NCBI GenBank assembly: GCA_905178155.1
Contig: CAJINV010000007.1
Location: 4,304,258 to 4,368,257 of the forward strand
Length of the DNA: 64,000 bases
Direction of reading: 5' to 3'
DNA from: Amoebophrya sp. A120
Lineage: Eukaryota; Sar; Dinophyceae; Syndiniales; Amoebophryaceae
Position numbers and translations under genes: made by a program. Of the stretch, positions 31,160-42,469 are shown in pieces. Below the pieces are notes generated by a model. That model was given only the letters and a program-made list of their open reading frames with translations. It made no database searches and was not told the DNA's origin. How positions within the stretch are numbered: position 1 is the first letter of the stretch; the number at the start of each line of letters is the position of its first letter.

Positions 31160-34117
31160 CTAGCGCACCAAGTGCCTCAAGAACGTCATGGCCGGTGGGT
31201 TCATACTGCCCGTGGAGTCCATTCCCGGGATCACGGCCGGAGCGGGGGCGGCCGGCGCTCCCATCGGCGCGGTGGGGTCCAACGTGCTGCCAGCCATGGT
31301 CGGCGGCGGCGGCGGGGCCACTGTGGCCGCGCTCGGGTCACCCATGGGCACGGTGGGCGTCAGGGAGGACCCGGTTGGCGGGGGCGGCGGCATCATGGTC
31401 GCATTGGTCATTGGCGGTTGGTCCTCCGGCATGGGCGGCATCGTAGTTCCGTTCATGGCCCCCGCCGCGGCCTCGTTGGCCATGCCCTCGATGTCGGTGG
31501 GGCCCGGGGGCGGCGGTGGCGGCATGGTGGCGTTGCCCGCCGGCATGGTCATGGTGGCGTTGGACTCCTCGTGGTCCGACAGGTGGATTCCCGCCGCGGC
31601 AAACTGGTCGTGGGTGATGCCCGCCTGCATGGCCATGTCGTGCACCGACGTGCCGTTCACGCCAAGCGGCACCATGTGCCCGTCGCTGGCCCCGGCCGCG
31701 TGGTCGATGGGCGGGGTTGGTTCCACAAAGTGCTCGTGGCCGCAGATCTGGTAGTGGTGGGGGAGAATAGAAGAGCCGATGTTTTATTTCTGCAGTACTG
31801 AATGAAAGACAAGTAAGATGACAGACTAAGAGCTACATTTGTGATATTGCATGACAAGAATGACACCAAGCTATCGTATACCATATCGCAGTGCGAGTGG
31901 CAGTCTCCGTCGTCACAGGCAGCGTGGCACTGCGCGCACTCGTCCTGGGCCGGATTGGCAATGTGGCCGCCGCAGGAATCGACATCACAGCGCATCATGC
32001 ACGCGTGGGGGATGACCGCCTCCTTCTTGGCCTCGCACACCTGACAGCCGGAAAAGCCCTCCTTCTTATCGGCGTCGCAGAGCTGGTGGCAGGTGCCGTC
32101 GTCGTAACTGGATTTTCATTTTTTTGCTTGTCATGCATGAGCTACTTGTACTTCTTACAATCAGCAATGCAGGTGCTCAGGCGTTTTCTCATGCGAGGAA
32201 CATATTCGAAAGTAAAGTCCGTACTTACCCCATGATGTCTTCACACCCATCGTGGCAGGCGTGGCAGCTGGAGCACTCGCGACTGCCTTCTGCAGCCATC
32301 AGCATTGGGTACGCCTGGTCGTAGCAATTGTTGTGGCACATAGAGCACGTATCCGCGACGGTTTCATTGGGGTAGTGCATGGCGGACAGCAGTCCCATTT
32401 CCGCCTCGCACTGCATCACGAAGTCCTCCCGCCCGATGCCCGCCGTGGTGTTCAGTTGTTCCTGCATGTGCATCGGAAGCATGTGCTTCAACTGCGCGCA
32501 CTTCGGGCTGGTGGCGATCATCGCCCCGGAAAGAACCGGCTCCTGCGTCGCGGCGATGTGGGCATCGCCGACGGCGGCGTACCAGCAGTCCTCCCAGTAG
32601 CGAAAGCAGTCGTCCGCCGGATCGGCCGGGATGTGCTCGCCCTGCGTCATGCACCCCTCGTGGTGGGTCTCGTGGTGCATCCGCCGTGCGTCCTCCATGT
32701 GCAGGACGGTCTGGGTTGGAGTTGTTTAATTGAATAATATCATCGACGTGCTAGGTGTTTTGTCCTGAAACAAATATGGTGCCACAGCGACACAATTTCA
32801 ATTGGAGTTGCGTCACCAGATGAAATGGACTCTATCTCTTCTTCCATTCATTCTCAGACACGCGTGCGAAGAGAGTTCACATCTTTCTTGGTGGTTTTTT
32901 CTCACATAGATGAGGCAAGAAGCACCACAGCAGCGAACTTCGTAAACAAAGCAAGCCGCCATGGCACGTCGAGAAACCACAAGTCTATCAACATCTCCTC
33001 CGTTGTGTCATCATGGTGTTACTCAGGTGTGAACGATACGTAGTAAAGAGTTCCAATCAGCGCCCTAACTTCTAGGTTGTATTGCTATAACCATGAAGCA
33101 GACTCAGATGGATCCCCTTCTTTATGTCATCATGTTGTAGTATACTTTTCTCTGTAATTTAAATTTTGCTGTCATGATGCCCTGAACACGACGCCCCCGA
33201 CGCTACAAAATTAAAACTGAGAGTGAAAGCCAGCACAGTCGAAATTTCTCCTACCTGTTCGTACATTTCGCACCCCTGCAAGTAGTCCTCCCGAAACAGC
33301 TGCGGCGGGATCTGTTCCTTCATCAGGTGGCCGGCTTCGAGCAAGTCCATGATCCGTGTGCACTGCGTGGTCGCGGTTTCAAACGTGACGAATTCTCCCA
33401 TGTGCGGGTCGTACTCTGGCCCCATGCTGTGGCACATGGACCACCAGGCCTGGCAGTTCACCGTCGGGGCGCGGGGCTGCGGGGGCTCCTGCCAGTGGAA
33501 AATGACGGAGGAGCAGCCCCACTTGTACTCTTCCGCGGTCCTGTATCCACAAAAAAGAGCAGCCATTATTCCCATCCGTCTTTCGCACGACACATAACAC
33601 AGGCGTTGTTTCTTGTTGTGTTCTTGTTGCATGCTTTGCATGGCAAATTGGGTCATGGGGAAAATGGGTCTTTTTTCGCGCATACCATGCCGTGCTCTTG
33701 CGAAACCATCTCCGGATCGAACAATCCCTCCTTGATCAGCGCCGAGATCCGGGGGCATTGCAATGCGGTCTGCGCGGTGATGTGGCGGTCCGGCACGAAG
33801 GCCGGCTGCTCCGTGTGCTCGCACTCTTCCCAGAAAGTTTCGCAGTAGGCCTCGGCGACCTCCGGGGACTGCGGGGGCGGAATGGCGTACAATCCGGTCG
33901 TGTAGTTGTAGCCGAGCACGACCTGCATCGCCTTCTCAGCGTCCCAGTCCTCTTTTCTGGAGAATTTCCTTGTGCGCAGGGCGGAGGTTTTCGTAATGGA
34001 GAGGGCTGTCGTGGTGGCTTGAGTTTTTGCATTGTTGGCGGCGAGTTTGATGGCAGAAGTGGAGAGTGACTGGTGGTCGAAGAGGACCAAAGACGTAAGT
34101 GCACGCGAGAGCGACAT
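31160..34117 (-). CDS. modular Cys-rich secreted or surface protein with Pro/Met/Thr-rich tail
   Basis: The exons (minus strand) are about 34117-33685, 33538-33255, 32710-32229, 32107-31882 and 31747-31160, about 670 residues. ATG 34117 is chosen because a hydrophobic, signal-like stretch follows. Exons 1, 2 and 3 each hold a degenerate module of about 95 residues (…C..W..C……QC.RI..L……C.M), so gene structure and protein repeats coincide. The end of exon 3 and exon 4 form a dense Cys/His region with repeated CxxCHxxC motifs (CSMCHNNC, CSSCHACH, CAQCHAAC). Exon 5 is a roughly 190-residue Pro/Met/Thr/Asn-rich tail with many potential N-glycosylation sites (NAT, NGT). Introns 2-4 are GT-AG (544, 121 and 134 nt). 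Intron 1 looks like an old introner and its exact boundary is unsettled. No known family recognised; an extracellular structural or adhesion role is inference. Confidence 0.7.
33544..33684 (-). mobile_element. introner element 8 (Cys-rich gene intron 1), degraded
   Basis: A 141-bp element on the - strand begins TATGCGCGAAAAAAGA, and its other end inverted reads TATCCACAAAAAAGAGC. The flanks CATGG and CAGGA match only partly. Removing 146 nt keeps the frame into the next module. A GT-AG option (ATG|GTATGC to GAAGAG|TAC) is also in frame. Module alignment hints that the Cys codon just inside the element might belong to the exon, so boundaries remain open. Confidence 0.55.
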
Positions 34118-36492
34118 CTTGATGGGAGAGTTGTGGCGACTGATTTTCACACGTATACGAAGTAGAGAACCGACGCCGACAGCTGTAGGCACGCTTGCGC
34201 TGCTGCGGAACTGCAGGCTCCTCTACGCCCTGGTAGCAGGACGACACTCGCTTCGTTCTCCTGCGTGATAGGGCGTGGCAGGGACGACGCTAAACAAAGT
34301 ACATAGTTAGAGTAAGCAAGGGCGTTTTTTCATCGGTAAGAACAAGTGGCGCTTATTGTTATTCTAAGCGCAATAAGCTCAAGCACAACCGAAGAAAACC
34401 AGGGCACTGGTATTGAACTTCGGAAAGCAGAAGCACCACCACGAAAACTTGAAATAAAGCAAAAACGGCGTATCTCGTCGAGCGGAACACAACACACACG
34501 AAAAGAAATAAAGGAAAACACGCCATGGCCACCAGAGACGGACCGTCGGCGACAGAGGCTCGCTGCCGGTCGATGTGGTGCGAGGGAGTATGCCACCCTC
34601 CCGGGCGAGCCACGCCTCCTTTTCGCTGGTTGGTGTCGCGAATACCACTGCGGCACACACACACACACATAACAAGCAGGACGTCCTGGAGGCAGACTCG
34701 CGCCTGCTCCATCCGGGCGGGGGGTATGGCGGTGGCAATGCAAAGAAAGGGGCCCGCCCCCGGGCAGAGCGAACGGGGACGGGCGGCTGCCAGGCCCAAA
34801 GGAAGCTTCGCCCTAGGCGCCGGCGGGCGCGCCATACAAAAGAGGAGCAGGGCGGGGCCGTTGCCAAGGGCCGGGCGCGCCTCCGCTCTGCTATTGACAT
34901 ACTTCACTACCAGCCGGCCTGCACGGCTTTGGCGGCCGACCAATGCAAGGAGCCGGAGGAGCCCACGGACGCAAGCACGCAGGAGGCCCAAGGGCCGGCG
35001 GGGCGGGGCCCCGCCCGGCCGAGTGAGAGATACGGCGCCGGCAGGGAGCCCGGGGCCGGGGGGCCGCGCCAGTCGGGCCGGCCCGCTAGCCAGCAGGCCC
35101 CGAGGGGGCCCGGCGCGCGCCACCAATATTCGAAGAGCGCGGGGGGGGGGGCGCGGCGTTTTGGGCATCGGGTCGCCCGTTCCGGGATGTAAATAACATC
35201 GGAAGTACATAGATGACGGCCCTGGCCCCCGGCGCCACCGCGATCTATGATTTTCACGCTGGCGCGGGGCGCCACGCGCCCGCGCGCCGGCAACAAACGC
35301 CGGCCGGGCGGCCCGGGCGCTTTCGGCGCGCCCTACCGCCCCCCCGGCCCCGGGGGGCGGGGGGGGCAAGAAAAGCAAGGGCGCGCGGCCCCGGCCGGGG
35401 GGGCCGGCCCGGCAGACAGCCCGTCGGCCTTCGCGCCGCCCCTCCACACCCGGGTAGCGAAATGGGCGGGCGCGCGCCGGGGCGCGCGAGGCCTTCGGGG
35501 CAGCGCGGGCTACGTCAAGGGCCCGCGGCGGGCAAATCCGGCCGGGCCGGTCCCGCCAGGTATGGGGCCCGCGAACCGGATGGCGCAGACAAAACACCGC
35601 AAGCCCGGCAGTAGCACCTTCAGCGGGGCCATTCATTGGGTCGCCCGAAAGGCGTGGCGTAGCCTTCGCACTTTCTTCCCGCGCCCTGGGAAAGGCGCCG
35701 GCCGACGCGTGGGGCTGGAACCTGCCCCAGCAGCATCGCGCTAGAGCCCGCGCAGCTTTTGGCTTCCACCCAAAAAAGGCGGCCCCACATGCTAGGCAGA
35801 TACCCGGGCGGCCCGCTGATGTGGAGTGGGCCCGCTGCTTCGCGTCTGTGGCCCCCCCGGCGGTACGCAGCGGCGCCCTGCCGGGGCGCCGGGATTCGCC
35901 ACAGAATCAGGCTCGTACATTCCTCCCCGCTTTTCGTCGTCCATGTATCATCAGACACTCCGCCACCGCTTCGGTGCGGCGACTCGTGCCCGCCGCTGTC
36001 CCTTGATCGAAGAACTTTGAAAATGTTTAACTACTGACAAGCCCATCGCTGGTTCCCCCTCAGCGCGAGCAATGCCGGCGCAGTTTTGTATTCCAACTGC
36101 TACTACAACTACAACGTGGCTTAGTTAACCTTAGCATCATTGCTGCGCCAGAACACAGATGATCAACGGGCACTTGAGTTTGACCACTAGTGTGAACGTT
36201 CACGGTAACTAGTACATGCCGATCCGACATTATCGGCCACGCACCTCTTCGATCTGGAGTAGGTATGTGCTCATTCTTCATAGTACTTTTGGTTTTGATG
36301 TCTTTAGCTTTCTAGGCGTACGGAAAAAACAATTACTCTGATGAGCAGGGCGTGCTCTCCACTGTCATCTATGCCCAATAGGGCTACAAAATGGAGCCCT
36401 GCCCTGACAGCAGCGATCATTATCGAGCACAACCCAGCTGCAGGAGCACCAGCACCGCACACACTCAGAGCAAGCACACCAATTGCGCTCGT
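34118..36492. other. intergenic region dominated by a GC-rich island
   Basis: 2.4 kb between the Cys-rich gene and the WSC gene on the - strand. The flanks have ordinary composition, and the centre is an extremely GC-rich block listed separately. No supported gene. Confidence 0.5.
34530..35990. other. GC-rich island of unknown nature
   Basis: About 1.45 kb of very high G+C content with long G and C runs (for example around 35140-35150 and 35340-35400), entered through a short (CA)n run near 34650. Frames are open on both strands simply because stop codons are rare; their products are Ala/Gly/Pro/Arg-rich without motifs. No rRNA or tRNA signature seen. Confidence 0.6.
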
Positions 36493-37079
36493 CTACAAGG
36501 AGCTACACGGCAATCCGCTGTACAGACTCGCCAGCTTTCCTTCGCCACCACACTTCTTCTTCGGATCGCCAGCGCACTTGTTCGAGCATTGCGCCGGGTT
36601 CACAATTTTCCCGATCTCCACAGTCGCGTAACAAACACAATCGTCCTTCTGCATCGTGAAGTAGGGGTAGATCTCACCTGTTGTAAATGTGTTTATTTTG
36701 ATTTACACATTTTTCACATCATCATCAACATGTACATGCTCATGGAGATAACGTTCCCTACACCAGTGCGTAGTTATTCACTCACATCACAATCACCGAC
36801 GTGCATACCTTATGATATGCAGGGCAAAAAAAAATCGTAACCCATGTCGTGCAGCTACGTACCTTGCGACACGCAGTTTTTGGCGCAATCTTCGGGCGTT
36901 TCAGCCCGGTTCCCGGGGAACGAAGGCGTCCCCTCCTCGATCTCGACACAAGCGTAAGGCAGTCCCACGGCCGTGGTCGTGGCGTTGTAGGAGCGCAGCT
37001 GGAATTGCAGGCCCGTTGCCAGCGTTGCGAAGATATTTGCGGTGAGGAGCAACCTGCGAAACGGAGAACAACGCTCCAT
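36493..37079 (-). CDS. small secreted WSC-domain protein
   Basis: The two exons (minus strand) are 37079-36863 and 36677-36493, joined by a canonical 185-nt GT-AG intron (AAG|GTACGT…CAACAG|GTGAG), giving 133 residues. I start at ATG 37079 because MERCSPFRRLLLTANIFATLATG is a good signal peptide; ATGs at 37106 and perhaps 37145 would extend it. The mature part is one WSC domain: YACVEIEEGTP…TPEDCAKNCVSQG, then CVCYATVEIG…CSNKCAGDPKKKCGGEGKLASLY. The CSxxCxGD…CGG…LY end is the family hallmark. WSC domains bind glucans or other carbohydrates in fungal stress sensors and protist wall proteins. There is no membrane anchor, so it should be exported as a free carbohydrate-binding module. Confidence 0.78.
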
Positions 37080-37618
37080 TCTGCTTCCGACGCCCCTGCT
37101 CACCATCTTTGCTGCTGCGGGCGCTCCGGCACTCTTGTGTGCCACGGATTCTTTAAATAAGACAAATGGAAATCATCATGATCGCGCGTCGCACGACGCA
37201 TACGCAGTTTCGGATAGTAAATTCGTGTTTTTGTATGTGGATCATCGTCAAAAGTGGTTGCTCGGGACAATATAGCATGCTTCTTGTTTAGATCTTACTT
37301 CGTGATCGTGACCTGGAGCTTTAGCCTTCGACTTCGTAGGACTAGATCCTGTTCTTTCACGCAGAAAGTTTTTCGTTGGCCTGAATCCTTTTCGAAATCG
37401 AGGAACATCAACACAGCAGTTCGTACCACAGCCAAATCTAAGGCGTGCTACTTTACGTGCGCCGCCACCCTCTCAGAGCTCGCGCAGCCTCAAACGACAA
37501 CAAAACGGCAGGGCAAGACCGATTTTTGTCCAAAACGGCAAAAGTGTATAAGTGTTTTCAATTTCGGTTTCCGGACAATGCCGAAAGCAAAGGACATCTT
37601 CAACATCCACCACGAGCG
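37080..37618. other. intergenic spacer
   Basis: 540 bp between the WSC gene start and the urocanase stop. No feature noticed. Confidence 0.4.
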
Positions 37619-40600
37619 TCACAGCTTTGAGGCCGCTGTATTGTTACACGGGTACAATTCCTTGATTTTCAAGTCGTTCTCCTCCGAAACGGAATTCGGC
37701 ATGGTCACCGCGAAGTCCCGATTGGCTTTCATTTCCCGATCCACCGCAAACTCGGCATTTGGGTTCCGGGCCCAGGACCGACGGGTGATGCCGTTGTAGA
37801 CGTCCCAATGCAGCATGCGCTTCAGCTTGGTGGACGCCTCTGAAGAGCCGTCGAGAAGAAGACCGAAGCCACCGTTCATGACCTGGTGATGTTGTGCTGG
37901 AGAGGTTGACATAATCCTAATCCCTCCCCTATGATTTGAACACATATGATGTAGGAGCTAGTGGTCACGTCTAAAGAAAGAACAAAGACCGAGAAGTCCA
38001 GTCACGACTACGCTTAAAAAGCAAGTACTTACCTCGCCCCACCCGACCCCTCCCCCGTTGTGCAGCGACACCCAGGTCGCGCCGCGGAAGGAGTCCCCGA
38101 TGCAGTTTTGCACTGCCATGTCTGCGCAGAAGCTGCTGCCGTCGTAGATGTTCGATGTTTCGCGGTACGGCGAATCCGTCCCGGAAACGTCGTGGTGATC
38201 CCGACCGAGGACCACCGGACCTGACAGTTTTTTACTTTTTATCGCCTGGTTAAACGCCTCGGCGATCTTCATGCGCCCCTCGGCGTCCGCGTAGAGAATC
38301 CTCGCCTGGGAACCGACGACCAGCTTGTTCGCTCGGGCGCCCTTGATCCAGGTAATGTTGTCCCGGAGCTGCTGCTGGATTTCGACCTGATAGAATTTTG
38401 TGCAGAAATTTAAATTGACCCGTGGTCATGTGGTTGGGGGGAGGAGACGTAGAAAAGAGCTGTACCTCACGAGCAGTTTGAACCAGCTGGCGTGGCTGCA
38501 AAAAATAAGTTGCGACTACACTTACTCTGATTCAATAAGTACCGGCGACGTCTTCGCGACTTGCTCGAGCGCCTCGCAGGCGATCGCGTCGGTCGTCGCC
38601 AAATCCTCCTCCTTCCCACTGCAGCAGACCCACCGAAATGGCCCGAACCCGAAGTCGAAGCAGATCGGGCCCATGATGTCTTCGACGTAGCTCGGGTAGC
38701 GGAACTTCGTGTCGTCGTTCTTGTCGATGATGTCGGCACCGGCGCGCTTGCACTGCAGCAGAAACGCGTTGCCGTAGTCAAAAAAGTACATCTGTCTCTC
38801 CTCCGTCATGACGTTGATGGCCGCCGCGTGTCGTACTAACGTTTTCTCGACCAGTTGCTTGAACCTCGCCGGATCTTTTTGCATGATGCTCCGGGACTCG
38901 TCGAGAGGTAAATCCGCGGGGTAGTACCCGCCAGCGAAGGGGATGTGGAGGGACGATTGGTCGCTTCCGAGATCGACATGGACCTGATGTGGGTTTCACT
39001 ACGATGCAATTCCCTTTACTTATTCCTATGGACCAAACTCCTTAAGAACTCCCCTTAAGACTTCCCCTTAAGAAACTCCTTAAAAAAGGGGGGGGGCGCG
39101 GAATCGATGACACCATGGGGGTTCATTTTTGCGCCGAGGGTATGCTGCGTTTTCTTATGTGCGTTGGCGCAAACTTTTGGCAACGAGAAAATCGGGCCCA
39201 TAGCATGGGGATTGAGGGCGAAAAGTTTTAAGGCGATTTCTTTAAGGGGGAATCTTTAAGGGGCATCTTTAAGGGCATTCTTAAGGGGATCTTTAAGGGG
39301 GCTTTTAAGGGGACGCTTAAGGGGGGCCCATAGAGCAGCCCAAGCGATTGCGCCAGGGGAAAGGGCGCAAAAACCTATCTACTGGGGGGTCCTGCGTGCC
39401 ATGAGCAGAACGGCGGCCAGCGACAACCAACACGCGCAAGGCAGCCCGCCGGCAGGCTACCTAGCGTGCGGCCGCGCGCCGGCAGGCTAGCGGGGACGGC
39501 CGACAGGCTAGCGGAGGCAGCCGGCAGAGTAGCGAGGGCGGCTGGCAGCGTAGCGGGTGCAGCCGGGACGGAGGGTAGCGGGGGCGGCCGGCCGGGTAGT
39601 GGGGGCAGCCGGCCGGGTAGCGGGGGCAGCTGGCCGGGTAGCGGGGGCGGCCGGCAGGGTAGCGGGGGCAGCCAGCCGGGTAGCGGGGGCAGCCGGCAGG
39701 GTTGGTAGCGAGGGCAGCCGGCAGGGTAGCGGGGGCGGCCGGAAGGGTAGCGGGGGCGGGTTGGCAGCCGGCAGAGTAGCGGGGGCAGCCGGCAGAGTAG
39801 CGGGGGCAGGCAGCCGGCAGAGCAGCGCGGACAGCCGGCAAGCTAGCGAAGGCAGCCGGAAGGGTAACGGGGGCGGCAGGCGGGGTAGCGGGGCCCGCCG
39901 GAAGGGTAGCGGGGGCAACCGGCAGGGCAGCCGGAAGGGTAGTGGGGGCAGCGGGGCGGCATGGTAGCGGGGGCAGCCGCCAGGGTAGCGGGGGCCGGCG
40001 GGGTAGCGGGGGCGGCCGGCCGGGTAGCGGGGGCAGCCGGCAGGGTAGCGGGGGCAACCGGCAGAGTAGCGGGGACAGCCGGCAGGGTAGCGGGGGCAGC
40101 CGGCAGGGTAGCGGGGGCAGCCGGCAGGGTAGCGGGGGCAGCCGGCAGGCTCGCTACCTGTCTGAGGACGGCACGGGCGGGGCAAGCAGCAGCCGGCACG
40201 CCGCCAGCGGGCGGCAAGATGCCAAAGAGGTAGCGCGGGCGGGGCAGGCAGCTGGCGCGGGGTTGTCGAAAGCCGGCGCGCGAACGCGCCCAGCTTCCAA
40301 ACTGACATCGGGCCCCCTCTCCCGGTCTCCTTGCAGTTTATTCAGTCACCGATCTACCGGTCGCAACCGACAATCCCAAGCCCAGGCGAGCCCAGCAGGG
40401 CTCGCCCCGAGGCTTGTTCATCTTATTTTCAAAATCAAATGTAAGTAGCATTGCGATTGCAGGATGTTTTTCTGACATTAAATGACCTCTTCTCACTCTG
40501 CTTAAAAACATTACTACCTTTTCCCGCACCAAAAACTCCCACAATTCCACAATGTTTCCCAGAAACGCGAAGGACTTCGCCTTTTTCTCCACATCCTGGG

Positions 40601-41675
40601 CATACTTCACCTTCTTCAGCAACACCCCCAAATCCGATTCGATCTCGTCCACCCACCCCTGCGAATGCCGCTTTTTCGCCGCAACGGAGTCGATTTCCGC
40701 GGTAATGGAGATCATGTGCGCGATGTTTGCCGCTTTCGGCTGGGCGCCCGACATGCCACCGAGGCCGGCGGTGATGAAAAGTAGGGGCTTGTTCTCCGGG
40801 TTGAAGGCTTTTCCTCGTTTCTGCTTCAGAATCCTCGCGGCGTTCAATAATGTGATCGTGGTCCCGTGCACAATTCCCTGCGGCCCGATGTACATGTAGC
40901 TCCCCGCCGTCATTTGGCCGTACTGGGAAACCCCCAAGGCGTTCATCCTTTCGTAGTCGTCGGGGGTCGATTTCGAAGGGATGACCATGCCGTTCGTCAC
41001 AATCACCCGCGGCGCGTCTTTCGAGCTGGGGAACAGCCCGTGCGGGTGCCCGCTGTACATGGCGAGCGTCTGTTCATCCGACATCGTCGCGAGGTACTTC
41101 ATAGTCAGCAAGTACTGGGCCCAGTTTTGAAAAACCGCACCATTCCCACCGTACGTGATCAACTCGTAGGGATGTTGCGCAACTTTTGGATCGAGGTTAT
41201 TTTGGATCATCAGCATGATCCCCTTCGCGTGCAGTGATTTCCCCGGGTACTGCTCGATCGGCCGCGCGAACATGTCGTAGTGCGGCATGAAACGGTACAT
41301 GTAGATCCGCCCGTAGGTTTCCAACTCTGTCGCGAATTCCTCGGTTAAGTCTTTGTGAAATCTCTGCGGGAAGTACCGCAAAGCGTTCTTCAAGGCGAGC
41401 TGCTTCTCGCGGTTCGTCAAAATCTGCTTCCTTTTCGGTGCGCGGGAGACCGGTTTTGTCGTGAGTCTCTGCGGTGGGGTTGGGAGCTCGTCGAGGGGGA
41501 TTCCGGTCAGAATCTGCTGCTGAAATAATTCGATGGAGTCCGTGGTCTGCTTCGCGATTGAGGGAGTACTTGATGTTTGCGCTGCTGGGTCTGTGATATT
41601 TTTCCCTGGTTTAGCATAGGGATGCGCCCGTGGAGACGGGTTTGTGACAGACGAAGAGGTGGCCGAGCCCGTCAT
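37619..41675 (-). CDS. UROC1: urocanate hydratase (urocanase)
   Basis: The exons (minus strand) are 41675-40518, 38983-38543, 38386-38033 and 37882-37619, giving 738 residues. All introns are GT-AG (1534, 156 and 150 nt). I start at ATG 41675; the frame upstream is open but lacks an ATG. The protein matches urocanase throughout: ITYGGNGAVFQNWAQYLLTMKYLATM, YSGHPHGLFPS, VTNGMVIPS, the NAD-binding region, DQSSLHIPFAGGYYP, FDYGNAFLLQC, YPSYVEDIMGP, FGFGPFRWVC, and the end with LGRDHHDVSGTDSPYRET. It converts urocanate to imidazolone propionate with tightly bound NAD+, the second step of histidine degradation. The N-terminal 90 residues are a Ser/Thr/Pro-rich extension. I see no histidine ammonia-lyase or other hut gene nearby. 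The first intron carries a minisatellite and a CTTAAG cluster. Confidence 0.92.
39040..39328. repeat. inverted cluster of CTTAAG-G4 motifs
   Basis: The left arm (39040-39090) repeats CCCCTTAAG-like units. The right arm (39228-39328) repeats CTTAAGGGG or TTTAAGGGG units six to eight times at about 14-16 base spacing. The arms are in opposite orientation around a 140-bp spacer, so the intron RNA could fold back on itself. Confidence 0.75.
39470..40155. repeat. GC-rich 21-bp minisatellite
   Basis: Roughly 30 variants of AGCCGGCAGGGTAGCGGGGG+C are tandemly arranged. Because the unit is 21 bases, all frames free of stops stay open for hundreds of codons on both strands (7-residue PRYPAGC-type repeats). 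This explains the long but meaningless frames here. Confidence 0.88.
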
Positions 41676-42469
41676 GGTTGAGCTTGATGATGAAATTTTG
41701 TAAAGAGAAGGGAAACAAAAGGAGCTACTCAAGTACTTACACAACTTGGAAATTGACCAAGTGCGGGGAAGCGTTACAAGGGCTCAAAGTCGCATGGTTG
41801 GTAAAGCAGGCACAATAGAAACAGACAATTGCTCTGCTTCGGTCAGTAGGTGAAAGTAAACTTCTTATTTACCGCAAACTATACATTCCGACGAGGGCTC
41901 GTGCTGAAAAATAAAAGAATCCCGGTGGACCTGGATGTCAAACTGCCGTCTGGAGAATGGCATGCAGAACTAGTAGCTTTGAAAGCATGCGGCATTTGCA
42001 CACAATCGGTACACGAGATTACTTGTAAAATTCATGTTCATGTTGTCTCACTCATAACTTAAACCACGTTTGTTTCCACTCTTTGTTTCGCTCCAAACAA
42101 TGCCATTGTTTAAAAGGGTGGATATTAAACAAAGACATCACAAAAACAGGACACAGTGCATCTCGGGGAGGTTGACGTTGAGATGAGTACACTACTTACG
42201 CGTGTTGAGTTGTGCAGTTCTTACTCGCCCGTTGTTTCGTCAATCCACCTACCAACATGTTCGTGTTCTTGGACCCGTGTGTATTGAGAATGCGAACGGT
42301 TTTTGGAGAAGCTTTTTTCTATACTACACTGGTGCTTCAGGACGCGACCGCCACAGGGGGTCTCGGATAGCGGTACAACTACGACGGAGAATGTTGCCTA
42401 GCCAGCCTTGAAAAAGTGTTGTAAATTTGTCATGCAGATTCACCTACACACGAATTGCATAGACGGCAT
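41676..42469. other. intergenic spacer
   Basis: About 800 bp between the urocanase start and the last exon of the thioredoxin-fold gene. A sequence GTGTAAGTACTTG just upstream of the urocanase ATG resembles a 5' splice donor and may belong to a 5'UTR intron. Nothing else seen. Confidence 0.4.

Larger units (their letters stand above)
38984..40517 (-). other. 1534-nt GT-AG intron of the urocanase gene carrying repeats
   Basis: The donor AAAAG|GTAGTA and acceptor CATCAG|GTCC join REK to VHVDLGSDQSS in frame. The intron is about ten times longer than its siblings and contains a 21-bp minisatellite, a two-armed CTTAAG cluster, and a hairpin of GGCGAGCCC/GGGCTCGCC near 40384-40408. Confidence 0.85.

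Noticed and set aside
31880-32700. Multiheme c-type cytochrome reading of the CxxCH motifs
   Set aside because: The motifs overlap with additional cysteines (CxxCHxxC), there is no cytochrome fold context, and the protein looks like a disulfide-rich surface protein.
34359-35636. 425-codon - strand open frame and several + frames across the GC-rich island
   Set aside because: Open because stops are rare in this composition; products are Ala/Gly/Pro/Arg-rich, overlap on both strands and show no motif.
39461-40308. Long overlapping open frames on both strands (PRYPAGC-type and GSGGSRQ-type repeats)
   Set aside because: They are translations of a 21-bp minisatellite inside the urocanase intron; any frame without a stop in one unit stays open.
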